Below are positions 54,490-63,200 of a stretch of DNA of 64,000 nucleotides, in pieces. The stretch covers positions 1-64,000 of the forward strand of contig NZ_JAEVHL010000015.1 of assembly GCF_016803395.1 (NCBI RefSeq). Direction: 5' to 3'. Every line of letters begins with the position of its first letter. The stretch's first letter is position 1. The notes under the pieces were generated by a model that had not been told where the DNA came from, did not search any database, and worked only from the letters and a program-made list of their open reading frames with translations. The stretch is from Micromonospora tarensis (GTDB taxonomy: Bacteria; Actinomycetota; Actinomycetes; Mycobacteriales; Micromonosporaceae). A program made the position numbers and the translations under genes.

Positions 54490-54954
54490 TCACCCACTCC
54501 CCCCGCTGACGGCCGCCATCATGATCAGGGTGCGCCGCCGCCGCCGACTCATCAGCGCGAAACAGGCGGTGAGCGCCACCAACTCCACCTCGGCCCATTC
54601 GCCTGTGACATCGACGCGGATCGGCCCGCCCAGTCGGCCGGGGAGGCGCACCGCGAGACGGTTCCCGTCGCGTACCAGCTCACCACCGCAACGACCGGGC
54701 GTCCAGCGGGCCACCCCGCCCTGCCCCGGCACGTGCGACCGGTCCGGGTCGAGCCGCACCGCCACCCCGTGCTCGCCCCGGGCGATGAACCCGATGCGTC
54801 GACGGCCGGTCGGTTCGACCGTCCAGCGGCCGGTGCCGGTGCGGATCTCGCCGCACCGCCAGGTCCAGCCGGTACGCAGCGAGGCGCGCGGCCCCGCAGC
54901 ACCGGAGTGGAGAGCGAAGGCTCCGTCCTGTTTGCGTACGGTCAGCGCGGTCAT
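54490..54954 (-). CDS. Hypothetical protein
   Basis: 154 residues from the ATG at 54954, which overlaps the upstream gene stop (ATGA), so both are one transcript. The sequence is beta-rich with many short Gly/Arg turns (TGRWTVEPTGRRRIGFIARG) and ends in a hydrophobic helix (EVELVALTACFALMSRRRRR). The shape recalls LURP-one/scramblase-like beta-barrel proteins, but I cannot assign a family. Confidence 0.65.
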   Translation of the reverse strand: MTALTVRKQDGAFALHSGAAGPRASLRTGWTWRCGEIRTGTGRWTVEPTGRRRIGFIARGEHGVAVRLDPDRSHVPGQGGVARWTPGRCGGELVRDGNRLAVRLPGRLGGPIRVDVTGEWAEVELVALTACFALMSRRRRRTLIMMAAVSGGSG

Positions 54955-55352
54955 CGGTTCGCCCCTTCCGGACGCGGCCGGGGCAGGCCGAGGATGAGGA
55001 TGACGCCGACGCTCAGGTGCAGCAGCGCCAGGGTCGCCTTCGCTCCACCGCCGACGCCACTGGATGCGCCGACCACGAGCGACAGCAGCAGGACCGCGAC
55101 CGCGATCGAGGTCCACCAGACGTGGGCGCGGTTGATCAGGCGTTCCAGCGAGGCGAGCAGCGCCCAGCCGGCCACTGCCGCGACCGCGGCGGCCCCGATG
55201 ACCGCGGCCACCGTGACCTGCCGGGTCGAGCTACCGGACCGGACCGCCAGGTCGACGCCGGCCGCCGAGTGCAGGAGCGCGAACTCGGCCACCGCCACCA
55301 CGACCGCGCCGGCCGCCACCGCGGCTCGGCCAAGGAGAATGTTGTTCGTCAT
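54951..55352 (-). CDS. Four-helix membrane protein (DUF6069-like)
   Basis: 133 residues with four hydrophobic segments (AAVAAGAVVVAVAEFALLHS, VTVAAVIGAAAVAAVAGWAL, SIAVAVLLLSLVVGASSGVG, ATLALLHLSVGVILILGLP). The pattern matches small DUF6069-type actinobacterial membrane proteins of unknown function. First gene of a two-gene minus-strand unit; divergent from the histidine kinase with 131 bp between. Confidence 0.75.
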   Translation of the reverse strand: MTNNILLGRAAVAAGAVVVAVAEFALLHSAAGVDLAVRSGSSTRQVTVAAVIGAAAVAAVAGWALLASLERLINRAHVWWTSIAVAVLLLSLVVGASSGVGGGAKATLALLHLSVGVILILGLPRPRPEGANR

Positions 55353-55483
55353 GGTCTGAGTCTGCGGACCGGGCCGGGTCGGACACGTCGACCAAGACGC
55401 CGTGGCGGGTACGTCCCCGGGCGGCCCGGCGTACTACCAAAGAAGGTGGTCCGGCCCACCGCGAGCCCAGTAGCCTGCGCGAT

Positions 55484-56644
55484 GTGGATGCGGCGACGTG
55501 CGAGGTCAGGCAGCCGAGGGCGTGGCTTTCCGTCCCGGTGGGCGTGACGACAGTGGCGGTCGGCGTCCTCGTCGCGACCATGCTGTGGTCCGCCACCCGT
55601 TCCAGCTCCGCCGATCTGATCGGCCTCGACGTCGCGCTGGCAGTGACCGCCCTGATCCTCGTTCCGGTGGTCCTCCGCCACCCGCGCATCGGTGGCGTGC
55701 TGGCCGGCCTACTCGTCGCGCTGTCGGCGGTGGCCACGCCGGTGGCCAGCTTCGCGGTGCTCTTCACCGCCCGCAACAGGCCGTTTCGGCAGGCAGCGGC
55801 GGTGGCGGCGGTCGGCGTGGCGGGCGAGGCGGTGCAGGCGTTCTGGCGGCCGGTGCCCAGCCTGCCGTACGGCTGGCGGCTGGTGCTGATGACTGTCGCC
55901 TACGCCGCCCTGCTCGGCTGGGGCACCTGGGCGCAGGCCCGGCACGCCTTGCTGGCGGCGCTACGGGAACGGGCCCGGCGGGCCGAGCAGGAGCAGGAGC
56001 GACGGGTTGGCGAGGCGCGGGCGGCTGAGCGCAGCCGAATCGCGCGGGAGATGCACGATGTGCTGGCCCACCGGCTCTCGCTGCTGGCGGCGGCCGCCGG
56101 TGCGATGGAGTACCGGCCGGACGCGCCGCCCGAGCGGCTCAGCGCCGCCGCCGGGGTGATCCGGGCCAGCGCCCATCACGCCCTCGACGAGCTGCGCGAG
56201 GTCATCACCCTGCTGCGCAGCGACGACGCCGAGTCACCGACTGACGCGCCACCCGGGCAGACCCTCACCGACCTGCCACGCCTGGTCGACGAGGCGCGGG
56301 CCGCCGGGCAACAGATCGAGGTCGACGACCCGCTCGGTCCGCCGGCCGAGATTCCGCCGACGGTGGGCCGCACCGCCTACCGGATCGCACAGGAGGCACT
56401 CACCAACGCCCGCAAGCACGCCGCCGGGCAGCCGGTCCGGCTGGTGCTCGGCGGCGCGCCCGGCGCCGGCCTGAGCATCGCGGTGAGCAACCCGACCACA
56501 CCCGACAGCGGCGCCAACGGCAGCGCCGGCACCGGACTGATCGGCCTCGCCGAACGGGCCGCGCTCACCGGGGGTCGCGTCGCCCACCACGTCGACGCCG
56601 CGGGCCGGTTCCACCTGACCGCGTGGCTGCCGTGGCCGACGTGA
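55484..56644 (+). CDS. Two-component sensor histidine kinase (NarL-type partner)
   Basis: 386 residues, GTG start. Five N-terminal membrane helices (about 15-150) with no large outside loop. Then a coiled coil rich in Arg/Glu, a HisKA_3 dimer domain (RSRIAREMHDVLAHRLSLLA, with the phospho-His before Asp) and an HATPase domain (AYRIAQEALTNARKHA, GTGLIGLAERAALTGG). Such kinases sense membrane or envelope state. The response regulator gene overlaps its stop (GTGA). Confidence 0.93.
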   Translation: MDAATCEVRQPRAWLSVPVGVTTVAVGVLVATMLWSATRSSSADLIGLDVALAVTALILVPVVLRHPRIGGVLAGLLVALSAVATPVASFAVLFTARNRPFRQAAAVAAVGVAGEAVQAFWRPVPSLPYGWRLVLMTVAYAALLGWGTWAQARHALLAALRERARRAEQEQERRVGEARAAERSRIAREMHDVLAHRLSLLAAAAGAMEYRPDAPPERLSAAAGVIRASAHHALDELREVITLLRSDDAESPTDAPPGQTLTDLPRLVDEARAAGQQIEVDDPLGPPAEIPPTVGRTAYRIAQEALTNARKHAAGQPVRLVLGGAPGAGLSIAVSNPTTPDSGANGSAGTGLIGLAERAALTGGRVAHHVDAAGRFHLTAWLPWPT

Positions 56645-57294
56645 CCGCCCCGATCCGGGTGGTCATCGTCGACGACGATCCCCTCGTCCGGGGAATGCTC
56701 ACGCTGATGCTCGACGGCGCCGACGGGATCGCCGTCGTGGGCGAGGCCGCAGACGGCGCCACGGCGATCACCGCGGTGGACCGGCACCTGCCCGACGTGG
56801 TGCTGATGGACATCAGGATGCCCGGCGTCAACGGCATCACCGCCACCGAGCGCCTGCGCCGCCGCCACCGGCCACCCGAGATCATCGTGCTCACCACGTT
56901 CGACACCGACGAGCACGTGCTGCGAGCCCTCCGCGCCGGCGCGAGCGGCTTCCTGCTCAAGGACACCCCGCCCAAGCAGATCAGCCAAGCGGTGCGCGCG
57001 GTGGCCGCCGGCAACCCGATGCTGTCTCCGGGCGTGACCCGCCGCCTCATGCAGCGGGTCGCCTCCGGGGCCGAGTCCTACGAGCGGGCGCACGAACGGT
57101 TGGCCCTGCTCACACCCCGGGAACGCGACGTCGTACTGGCCATCGCGCAGGGACGCTCCAACGCCGAGATCGCCAGCGAACTGTTAATGAGCGTGACGAC
57201 GGTGAAGGCCCACGTCTCGCACATCCTGACCAAGCTGGACCTCGACAACCGTACCCAGATCGCCCTGCTCGCCCACGACGGCCGGCTCCTCTGA
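56641..57294 (+). CDS. NarL/FixJ family response regulator
   Basis: 217 residues counted from the GTG at 56641 that overlaps the kinase stop; a GTG six codons upstream is the alternative. Receiver domain: IRVVIVDDDPLVRG (acidic pocket), VVLMDIRMPGVNG (phospho-Asp) and a conserved Lys in GFLLKDTPPKQ. LuxR helix-turn-helix: LTPRERDVVLAIAQGRSNAE, then MSVTTVKAHVSHILTKL. Phosphorylated by the kinase; the small membrane proteins divergent to the pair are possible targets. Confidence 0.94.
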   Translation: MTAPIRVVIVDDDPLVRGMLTLMLDGADGIAVVGEAADGATAITAVDRHLPDVVLMDIRMPGVNGITATERLRRRHRPPEIIVLTTFDTDEHVLRALRAGASGFLLKDTPPKQISQAVRAVAAGNPMLSPGVTRRLMQRVASGAESYERAHERLALLTPRERDVVLAIAQGRSNAEIASELLMSVTTVKAHVSHILTKLDLDNRTQIALLAHDGRLL

Positions 57295-57498
57295 CCCGCC
57301 TCGTCGGCTCGCCGAGCCAGCAGGTCCAGCCGGACGAGCAGTGTGAGACCGACCACCCCGACCTGCTGCGCCAGCGCGGTACAGGGCACGTTCCACGAGA
57401 CAGGTCGGCTACCTCAGCGTGTCAGCGACTGCACCGATCAGAAACCCTCCGCCACGCCGTCAGTTCTGGTGGCACCCCTCGCACCGATGGAAGGATCC

Positions 57499-58511
57499 AT
57501 GACCATGACCGACGCTAGACCGCTGGGCGCCGACGAGGCCACCTTCATCGCGGCGGTCCGCTCAGGCGACACGGCGCGGTTCGCACGATTCACCGAGCGT
57601 CACCGGCGTGAGTTGCAGGTGCACTGCTACCGGATGCTCGCGAACTACGAGGATGCCCAGGACATGACGCAGGAGACGTTCCTGCGAGCGTGGCACAAGC
57701 GCGAGTCGTTCAAGGGCCACGCGGCCCTGCGGACCTGGCTGTACCGGATCGCGACGAACGCCTGCCTCGACTTTCTGGAAAAGCGCAACGACCGCACACC
57801 CGTGATTGCCGAGCTGCCGGGCGTGGGCTCGGAAGTGCGATACCTACAGCCCTACCCGGACGGGATGCTCCCGGAGGACCCACAGGAGTCGGTGGTGGCG
57901 CGGGAGACGATCGAGCTGGCCTTCATCGTCGCCGTCCAGCACCTGCCGCCGCGGCAGCGGGCGGCGTTCATCCTGCGCGACGTCCTCGGCTGGCCGGCGT
58001 CGAAGGCCGCCGACATCCTCGAGCTGACCGTCGCATCGGTGACCAGCGCACTGCAGCGGGCGCGCGTGACGATGCGCGAGCAGCTGCCCGACCGCCGCCT
58101 CGACTGGCGCAGCCCCGCGACGCACGAGCTGTCGCACGACGAGCGCACCGTGGTGAGGTCGTATATGCAGGCCCTGAGCGCAACGACCTCGACGGGCTGA
58201 CGGCCCTGCTGCGCGACGATCTGCGCTTCGCGATGCTTTCCGAGCCGGGCGCCTGGATCGTCACGGCCAAGGACGCGGTGGACGGCTGGGTCTCCAACGG
58301 GCTCTTCCAGCGCGGCTACGACGACTGGCGCGGTGTCCCCACCACGGTCAACCGCATGCCTGCCGCCGGGTTGTACCTGCGCACCCCCGACGACCCGACG
58401 TACCGGTTGTTCACCATCGCGGTCCTGCACATCGCCGACGGCAAGATCGCCGAGCTGACCGGATTCGACGCCACCGACAAACCGTGGCTGGACCTGTCCC
58501 CGACCCTGTGA
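57499..58511 (+). CDS. SigG/SnoaL-type extracytoplasmic-function sigma factor, apparent 1-bp frameshift
   Basis: Sigma-70 region 2 (FTERHRRELQVHCYRMLANY, EDAQDMTQETFLRAW) and region 4 (LPPRQRAAFILRDVLGWPAS, SVTSALQRARVTMREQL), then a C-terminal SnoaL/NTF2-like domain as in the SigG/ECF41 groups. The sigma frame stops early at 58200 after YMQALSATTSTG. The expected continuation (ERNDLDGLTALLRDDLRFAM through KPWLDLSPTL) is in another frame to 58511. One missing base at 58171-58176 explains this (expected YMQA-x-ERND). Start 57499 follows GGAAGGA; 57505 is an alternative. The C-terminal domain regulates activity in the ECF41 group. Confidence 0.85.
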
Positions 58512-58572
58512 TCGCACAGATCCCCGTCGTCGACCCGACCAGCCGAACAGCACTGCGACAACGCGAACGCCA

Positions 58573-58601
58573 CCGCCCCGCCGGCGTTGCCGGCGGGGCG
58601 G
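58573..58601 (+). terminator. Hairpin terminator after the sigma factor gene
   Basis: Perfect 12-bp stem CCGCCCCGCCGG / CCGGCGGGGCGG with a 5-nt loop, about 60 nt after the sigma stop and about 95 nt from the stop of the convergent RibD-type gene. Confidence 0.7.
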
Positions 58602-58694
58602 ACCGCAAGGAAGGGTCCCGGCCGGTTCCCGCACAGCCGATGATCACGGCGACGGTGTCGACCTGGCCCTACGAGCCGAGCAGGTGGCCCGTGT

Positions 58695-59278
58695 TCATCG
58701 CCTCGTCTCGTATCGGGTCAGCACCACGCCGCCGGGAAAAATCCGCGTCTCCACGAGGTTCAGCTTCACCCAGGTGTCCAGCGCGGTGAAGAACGGTGTG
58801 CCGCCGCCCACCAGGACCGGGTGGGTGACCAGGACGTATTCGTCGATCAGCCCGGCCCGCATGGCCGCCCCGGCAAGCGTCGCGCCGGCGATGTCCATCG
58901 GGCGCCGTCCTCGGCTTTGAGCCGGGTGATCTCGGTGACCGCGTCGCCGGTGACCAGGCGGGTGTTCCAGTCGACAGTCCTGGGCGTCGAGGAGAACACC
59001 ACCTTCGGCATGTCCCGCCAGCGGCGGGCGAACTCGACCTCCGCTGGTGTGGCGCCGGGCCGCTGGTCGGCGGTCGGCCAGTCGGAGCTCATCACCTCCC
59101 ACAGCTTGCGCCCGTACAGCGCCAGGCCAGTCGCCCCCACCCGGTCGGACCACCACTGGAACAGCTCGTCGTTCGGCGACGAGTCCGGTCCCTCGCCCCC
59201 ACTCCAGCCGAGGTCGTCGCCGGGCGCGGCGATGTAGCCGTCCAGCGTCACATTCATGCCCAAGGTCAGTTTCCGCAT
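58695..59278 (-). CDS. RibD-C/dihydrofolate-reductase-like protein, apparent 1-bp frameshift
   Basis: The N-terminal part (MRKLTLGMNVTLDGYIAAPG, GRKLWEVMSSDWPTAD, PKVVFSSTPRTVDWN) and the C-terminal part (PMDIAGATLAGAAMRAGLID, EYVLVTHPVLVGGGTPFF, ending GGVVLTRYETRR) are in different frames that meet at 58899-58906. Adding one base there gives a single 194-residue protein, the usual length of the RibD C-terminal-type reductases near YyaP/YwjB. Cofactor NADPH by family; substrate unknown. Confidence 0.85.
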
Positions 59279-59484
59279 CAGTCAGCCTCCAGTAAGTCGA
59301 TCTCACAGGTACAGACGGGCGCGGCGCGGAAACCTCATCGGTGCGCGCCCCGGGCCCGCGGGTGGTCGCGCCGTGAGTTGGCAGAGGCGCTGTCGTGACC
59401 GGGTGTCAGGTGGACGCCGGCGTGCTGGCGGCACACGGCGACCCACGCCTCGCTGACGTTGACGCGTGGTCAGTGGCGGCGCAA

Positions 59485-59521
59485 CGGTCGCCCTCCCGAT
59501 GCTGCGCCGGAAGGGCGACCG
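59485..59521 (-). terminator. Hairpin terminator after the immunity gene
   Basis: Perfect 10-bp stem CGGTCGCCCT / AGGGCGACCG with a 17-nt loop, about 20 nt beyond the stop of the minus-strand DUF6193 gene. Confidence 0.6.
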
Positions 59522-59539
59522 CTTGCTCGGATGACCCCG

Positions 59540-60220
59540 CTAGGGCAGCGCAGACGCCGCCCGCACGAGAACGTCTCCAAGCGGCATGGACTGCTGACTC
59601 TCGGGCACCCCGGTGCCCTCCAGTTGAAACCGGCCGTCGCCGGTGCGCAGGATCTTGATCATTGGTGCCGAACGGTCTTCGGGGTTGGACTCGAGGAAGA
59701 GGACCGTGCGGTGACTGACCGACGGAGACAGGTGACGCAGCCGTGGGTGAGCGTGAGCCGCCTCCAGAAGTGGTCGGATCACCGCCAGATCCTCGTCATG
59801 CAGGAGGAGTTCCCATTGGACGGCGAGCGGGTCCCCGCCTTCGTATGCCTCGGCCATCCTGTCGTAGGTCATAAACGGGAACTGCTTGTTGAGTTCCCGT
59901 AACGTGACTCCGCCATGCCAGGCGTCGGCAACCCTGACGACCTCAGACAGATCAGAGGTGACGCCGGCAGCCCAGGTTGTTCCCCGAACGGTGATCGTGA
60001 CCGAGAAGGCCCGACGGTCGACGACTACGCTGACCGCGATACCGCCATGGTTCGAACTCACCGAGGCGGACCATCCATCGCCACCCCTGTCGTCGCCCCA
60101 TTGCAACCCTTGATCGGCCGGCTGCCGGCGGGCAGCCTGCTGAAGGGCTGGTACAAGCCCACCCGCACTGACGAGATCGGGGTAGAGATCCGAACCCGGA
60201 CCACCTGGCAAGTCAGTCAC
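59540..60220 (-). CDS. DUF6193-like protein, putative immunity protein
   Basis: 226 residues, GTG start 3 nt after the toxin stop, with GAGGTGA as ribosome site inside the toxin's last codons. C-terminal pattern PLLEAAHAHPRLRHLSPSVS followed by VLFLESN and a final ALP matches DUF6193 as I remember it; a two-fold pattern of W-containing beta strands precedes it. The tight position behind a polymorphic toxin gene fits an immunity protein that binds the toxin's C-terminal domain. Family moderately sure; role inferred from context. Confidence 0.72.
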   Translation of the reverse strand: MTDLPGGPGSDLYPDLVSAGGLVPALQQAARRQPADQGLQWGDDRGGDGWSASVSSNHGGIAVSVVVDRRAFSVTITVRGTTWAAGVTSDLSEVVRVADAWHGGVTLRELNKQFPFMTYDRMAEAYEGGDPLAVQWELLLHDEDLAVIRPLLEAAHAHPRLRHLSPSVSHRTVLFLESNPEDRSAPMIKILRTGDGRFQLEGTGVPESQQSMPLGDVLVRAASALP

Positions 60221-60223
60221 CAG

Positions 60224-63200
60224 TCACCTCGAACCGCTCGACTTCGGCCACCACCACGGTGGCACTCCTTCCAGCTCGATCTCACTCCATTTGGGCTCAG
60301 GGAATGATATCAACTGGCCATTATCGTCATAGAACTTGACGGTAGACCAATCCCTCTTTCCTTCAATTACGGCCCGCGCGATCCATGCCATCTCCTCCTC
60401 AGTCGCTTTCGCGTAGCGCGTCAGACCATTTCTGACCGCCCAGGTGAACTTGTCGGCAGCGGCGGGGTTGGCAGTCAGGGGGTTCGCGCCGAATCCCTTC
60501 ATGTACACCCGAAGAGTCACGTTGCGGTTCCCGATGTCCAACATCACCGGGCCTCGCCACTCGGTGGCCCCGAGGTCTATGTAGTGGTTGAACTTGTTGA
60601 GCTCCGCCCATCTTTTCGTACCTTGTTGCCGCATGCCCAGGGCCAGGTCGGACACGCACGGAACGGCATCTCCGGCGAGCATCCTGACGCTGGCCGCAGT
60701 GCGCGACGTCGGGGTACGGCAGGACTTACTGAGGGCCGCGAGACGGGCAAGTTGCGCGTCGTTGGAGAGCGTCTGCACGACGAGGCGCTCCGCGATCGCG
60801 GGCATCCGGAGACCGAGCAGACCCTTGAGACCGGTGAAGGTCCGGGCCCCCGTGACACCGCCGACGGCGAGGTCGGCGAGTGCGCCCATCGCCCACATGT
60901 CGAATAGTCCGCCGACTCCCATGGTCGCCTCTGCCCCGCCGGCGATCCCCAGGAATGCCCCGCACACCGCGTTGCAGAGGATCATCGTCACGCCGATGAC
61001 CTCGACGGCCAACGCGAACTCGACTATGGACTGCGTGAAGACTGTCAGCGCAAACGCGGCATCCAGTCCGATGGAGGTGCCGAAGTTGACGCTGGGCGCC
61101 TCCCGCATGCACTTCTTGCGGTACTCCGCGGGAAAGCGATCGCAGTAGAAGCTGTTGGACAGCGACTCGTGCAGCCGCTCGTCGTCGCTCTGCGTCACAT
61201 AGTTGAGACAGTCCTTGTACGCATCCGTCCCCGGGATGTTGCCCGTCCGGCAATAGATCGACTGCCGGAGGCGTTGGTCCTCCGCCTCCTGCTGGGCCTT
61301 GGTCACGTAGGCCGCGTACGCCTCGTTGTAATACCCCTGCGCGGTGTCGTAGTCCTTGCCCGCCGCGAGGGCCGAGTCACGGGCCCGTTGGGCGTCCTGG
61401 ATCGCACTGGTGGCATCGTGCTTGGCCGACTCGTAAGACGCCTGCGCCCACACGGCGGAGTGCGCGGCGCGCTGCGCTGCCGCGTTGGCCTGGTTCGCTG
61501 CGTTCAGTGCGGTTCGGGCGGAGTTGGTGGCGTTGTCCGCTGACGCTTGCGCCTGATTCGCGGAGTTGATCGCCTGGTTGGCGTAGGTCGCAGCTTTGCT
61601 CGCGGATGCTTGGGCTTTCGCAGCCCACGCTGCGGCTTCCGCTGCGGCGGCGCGGGCGGTCGCCGCGACGGCCTGGGCTTCCTCGGCCTGCTGAACCGCC
61701 TTGGTCGCGGCCGCCGCCGCTTGGGACAGCAGTGCGCTGACTTCGGCGTTGTGCGCAGCGGTGTCGTAGTCGTTCCGCGCTGCCTTGTACTGCCCTGTTG
61801 CCAGGAACTGCTTCAACACGGCAGGCGGACTGTCGAGCGCGATCTGCGCGGCCGCCTTCAATTCCGTGCCATCGGCCGTTTCGGCCATGATCCGGTTGGC
61901 GTCTACGCGATCGTCCGACGTTGCGGCGGCGTACTGGCCACTGCGTAGGAAGTCACGCAGCGCTTGCGCATTGCCGGCGTCCAGCGCCTGCTGCGCCTTC
62001 TGCTGGGTGACCGTTCGCCCAGCCTCTCTCGCCTGGTCAAGGAGCTTGTTGACCGCGATCCGGTCCTCGGTCTCTCTGCCGGGGTAGTCCTGATTCTCAA
62101 GGAACGCAGCTACGTCGGCGTCCGAGCCGCTCGCGGCGGTCTCGGCCGCTTGCCGCAGCGATTCGCTGCCATCAGCGCCGATCGACAGGACAGTTGCCCG
62201 GTCATCCTCGGCCGCAGCGGCGGTAATGCCGGTCCGCACGAAGTCGACGACGGCGGTGTCGGTGCCACCGAGCGCGTTCACGGCAGCGATCTGAGTCCAG
62301 GGCCCGTTGGACGCGGTCAGCGCCAGCGCCACTCTCCGCGCACTGGCGACCGCGGTCGCGGGCGCAGTCGCCGGATTGAGGACCTCGGCGATGAGCCGAT
62401 TGACCTCCACGCTACGAGACGCCGCTTCCTGCGCGTCCCAGGCTGTCTCCTGTTGCAGCCGGCCCATGTCGGCAGTAGCGGCCTGGGCCGCTGCCATTCC
62501 ATCGTCGAACGCCGCCGCCAGCCGTTCGGCGTCGGCGGTGCGGGCGGCCTCGTAGACCGTCTTGGCCTGCTCGGCTGCCGCGACTGCTTCGTTCGCGGCC
62601 GCGGTGGCGGCGTTCGCAGCGTCGGTGGATCGCTTCGCGGCGGTCGCAGCGTCCCCAGCGTGGGCTGCGGCGTCCTCGGCCGCAGCGGCAGCGAGATCCG
62701 CGTCGGCCGCCGCGCGAGTGGCCGCGTCGCGCGAGCGGGCCGCCGCCGCGATGGCCTCGTTGGCGAAGGAGTACGACGCCGCTGCCGCCCGACTCGCCCG
62801 GGAAGCACTTGCCTCAGCTCGCTCGGCTGCCGTTATGGCCTTCTGCGTCTCGACGCCGGTTTCCTTGGCACGCCGCAGGGCCTCTTTCGCCTGCATCGCC
62901 GCGTTCTTCGCCTCGTCGATGGCGTGCTGCACGTCAAGGGCGGAGTTCTTGATCTGGGTGGCGATCTTCTCGGCTTCGGCCGAGGCGGCCGCCGCCTTGC
63001 GGGCTTCGACGGCAGCGTCGCGCGCCTGCTTTGAAGCGTTCAGTGCATCGTTCGTCTTACTGGCGTCGGTGGCGGCGTTGGCGGCGGCCCGGTGTGCGTT
63101 GGTCGCCGCCTTGCGGGTCAGGGCGGCGGCGGCCGCCGCTCTGGTCGCCGCGTTGGACGCCACTCGAGCGGCCGCGATCGCTGCTTGGGCGGCAGCGGCC

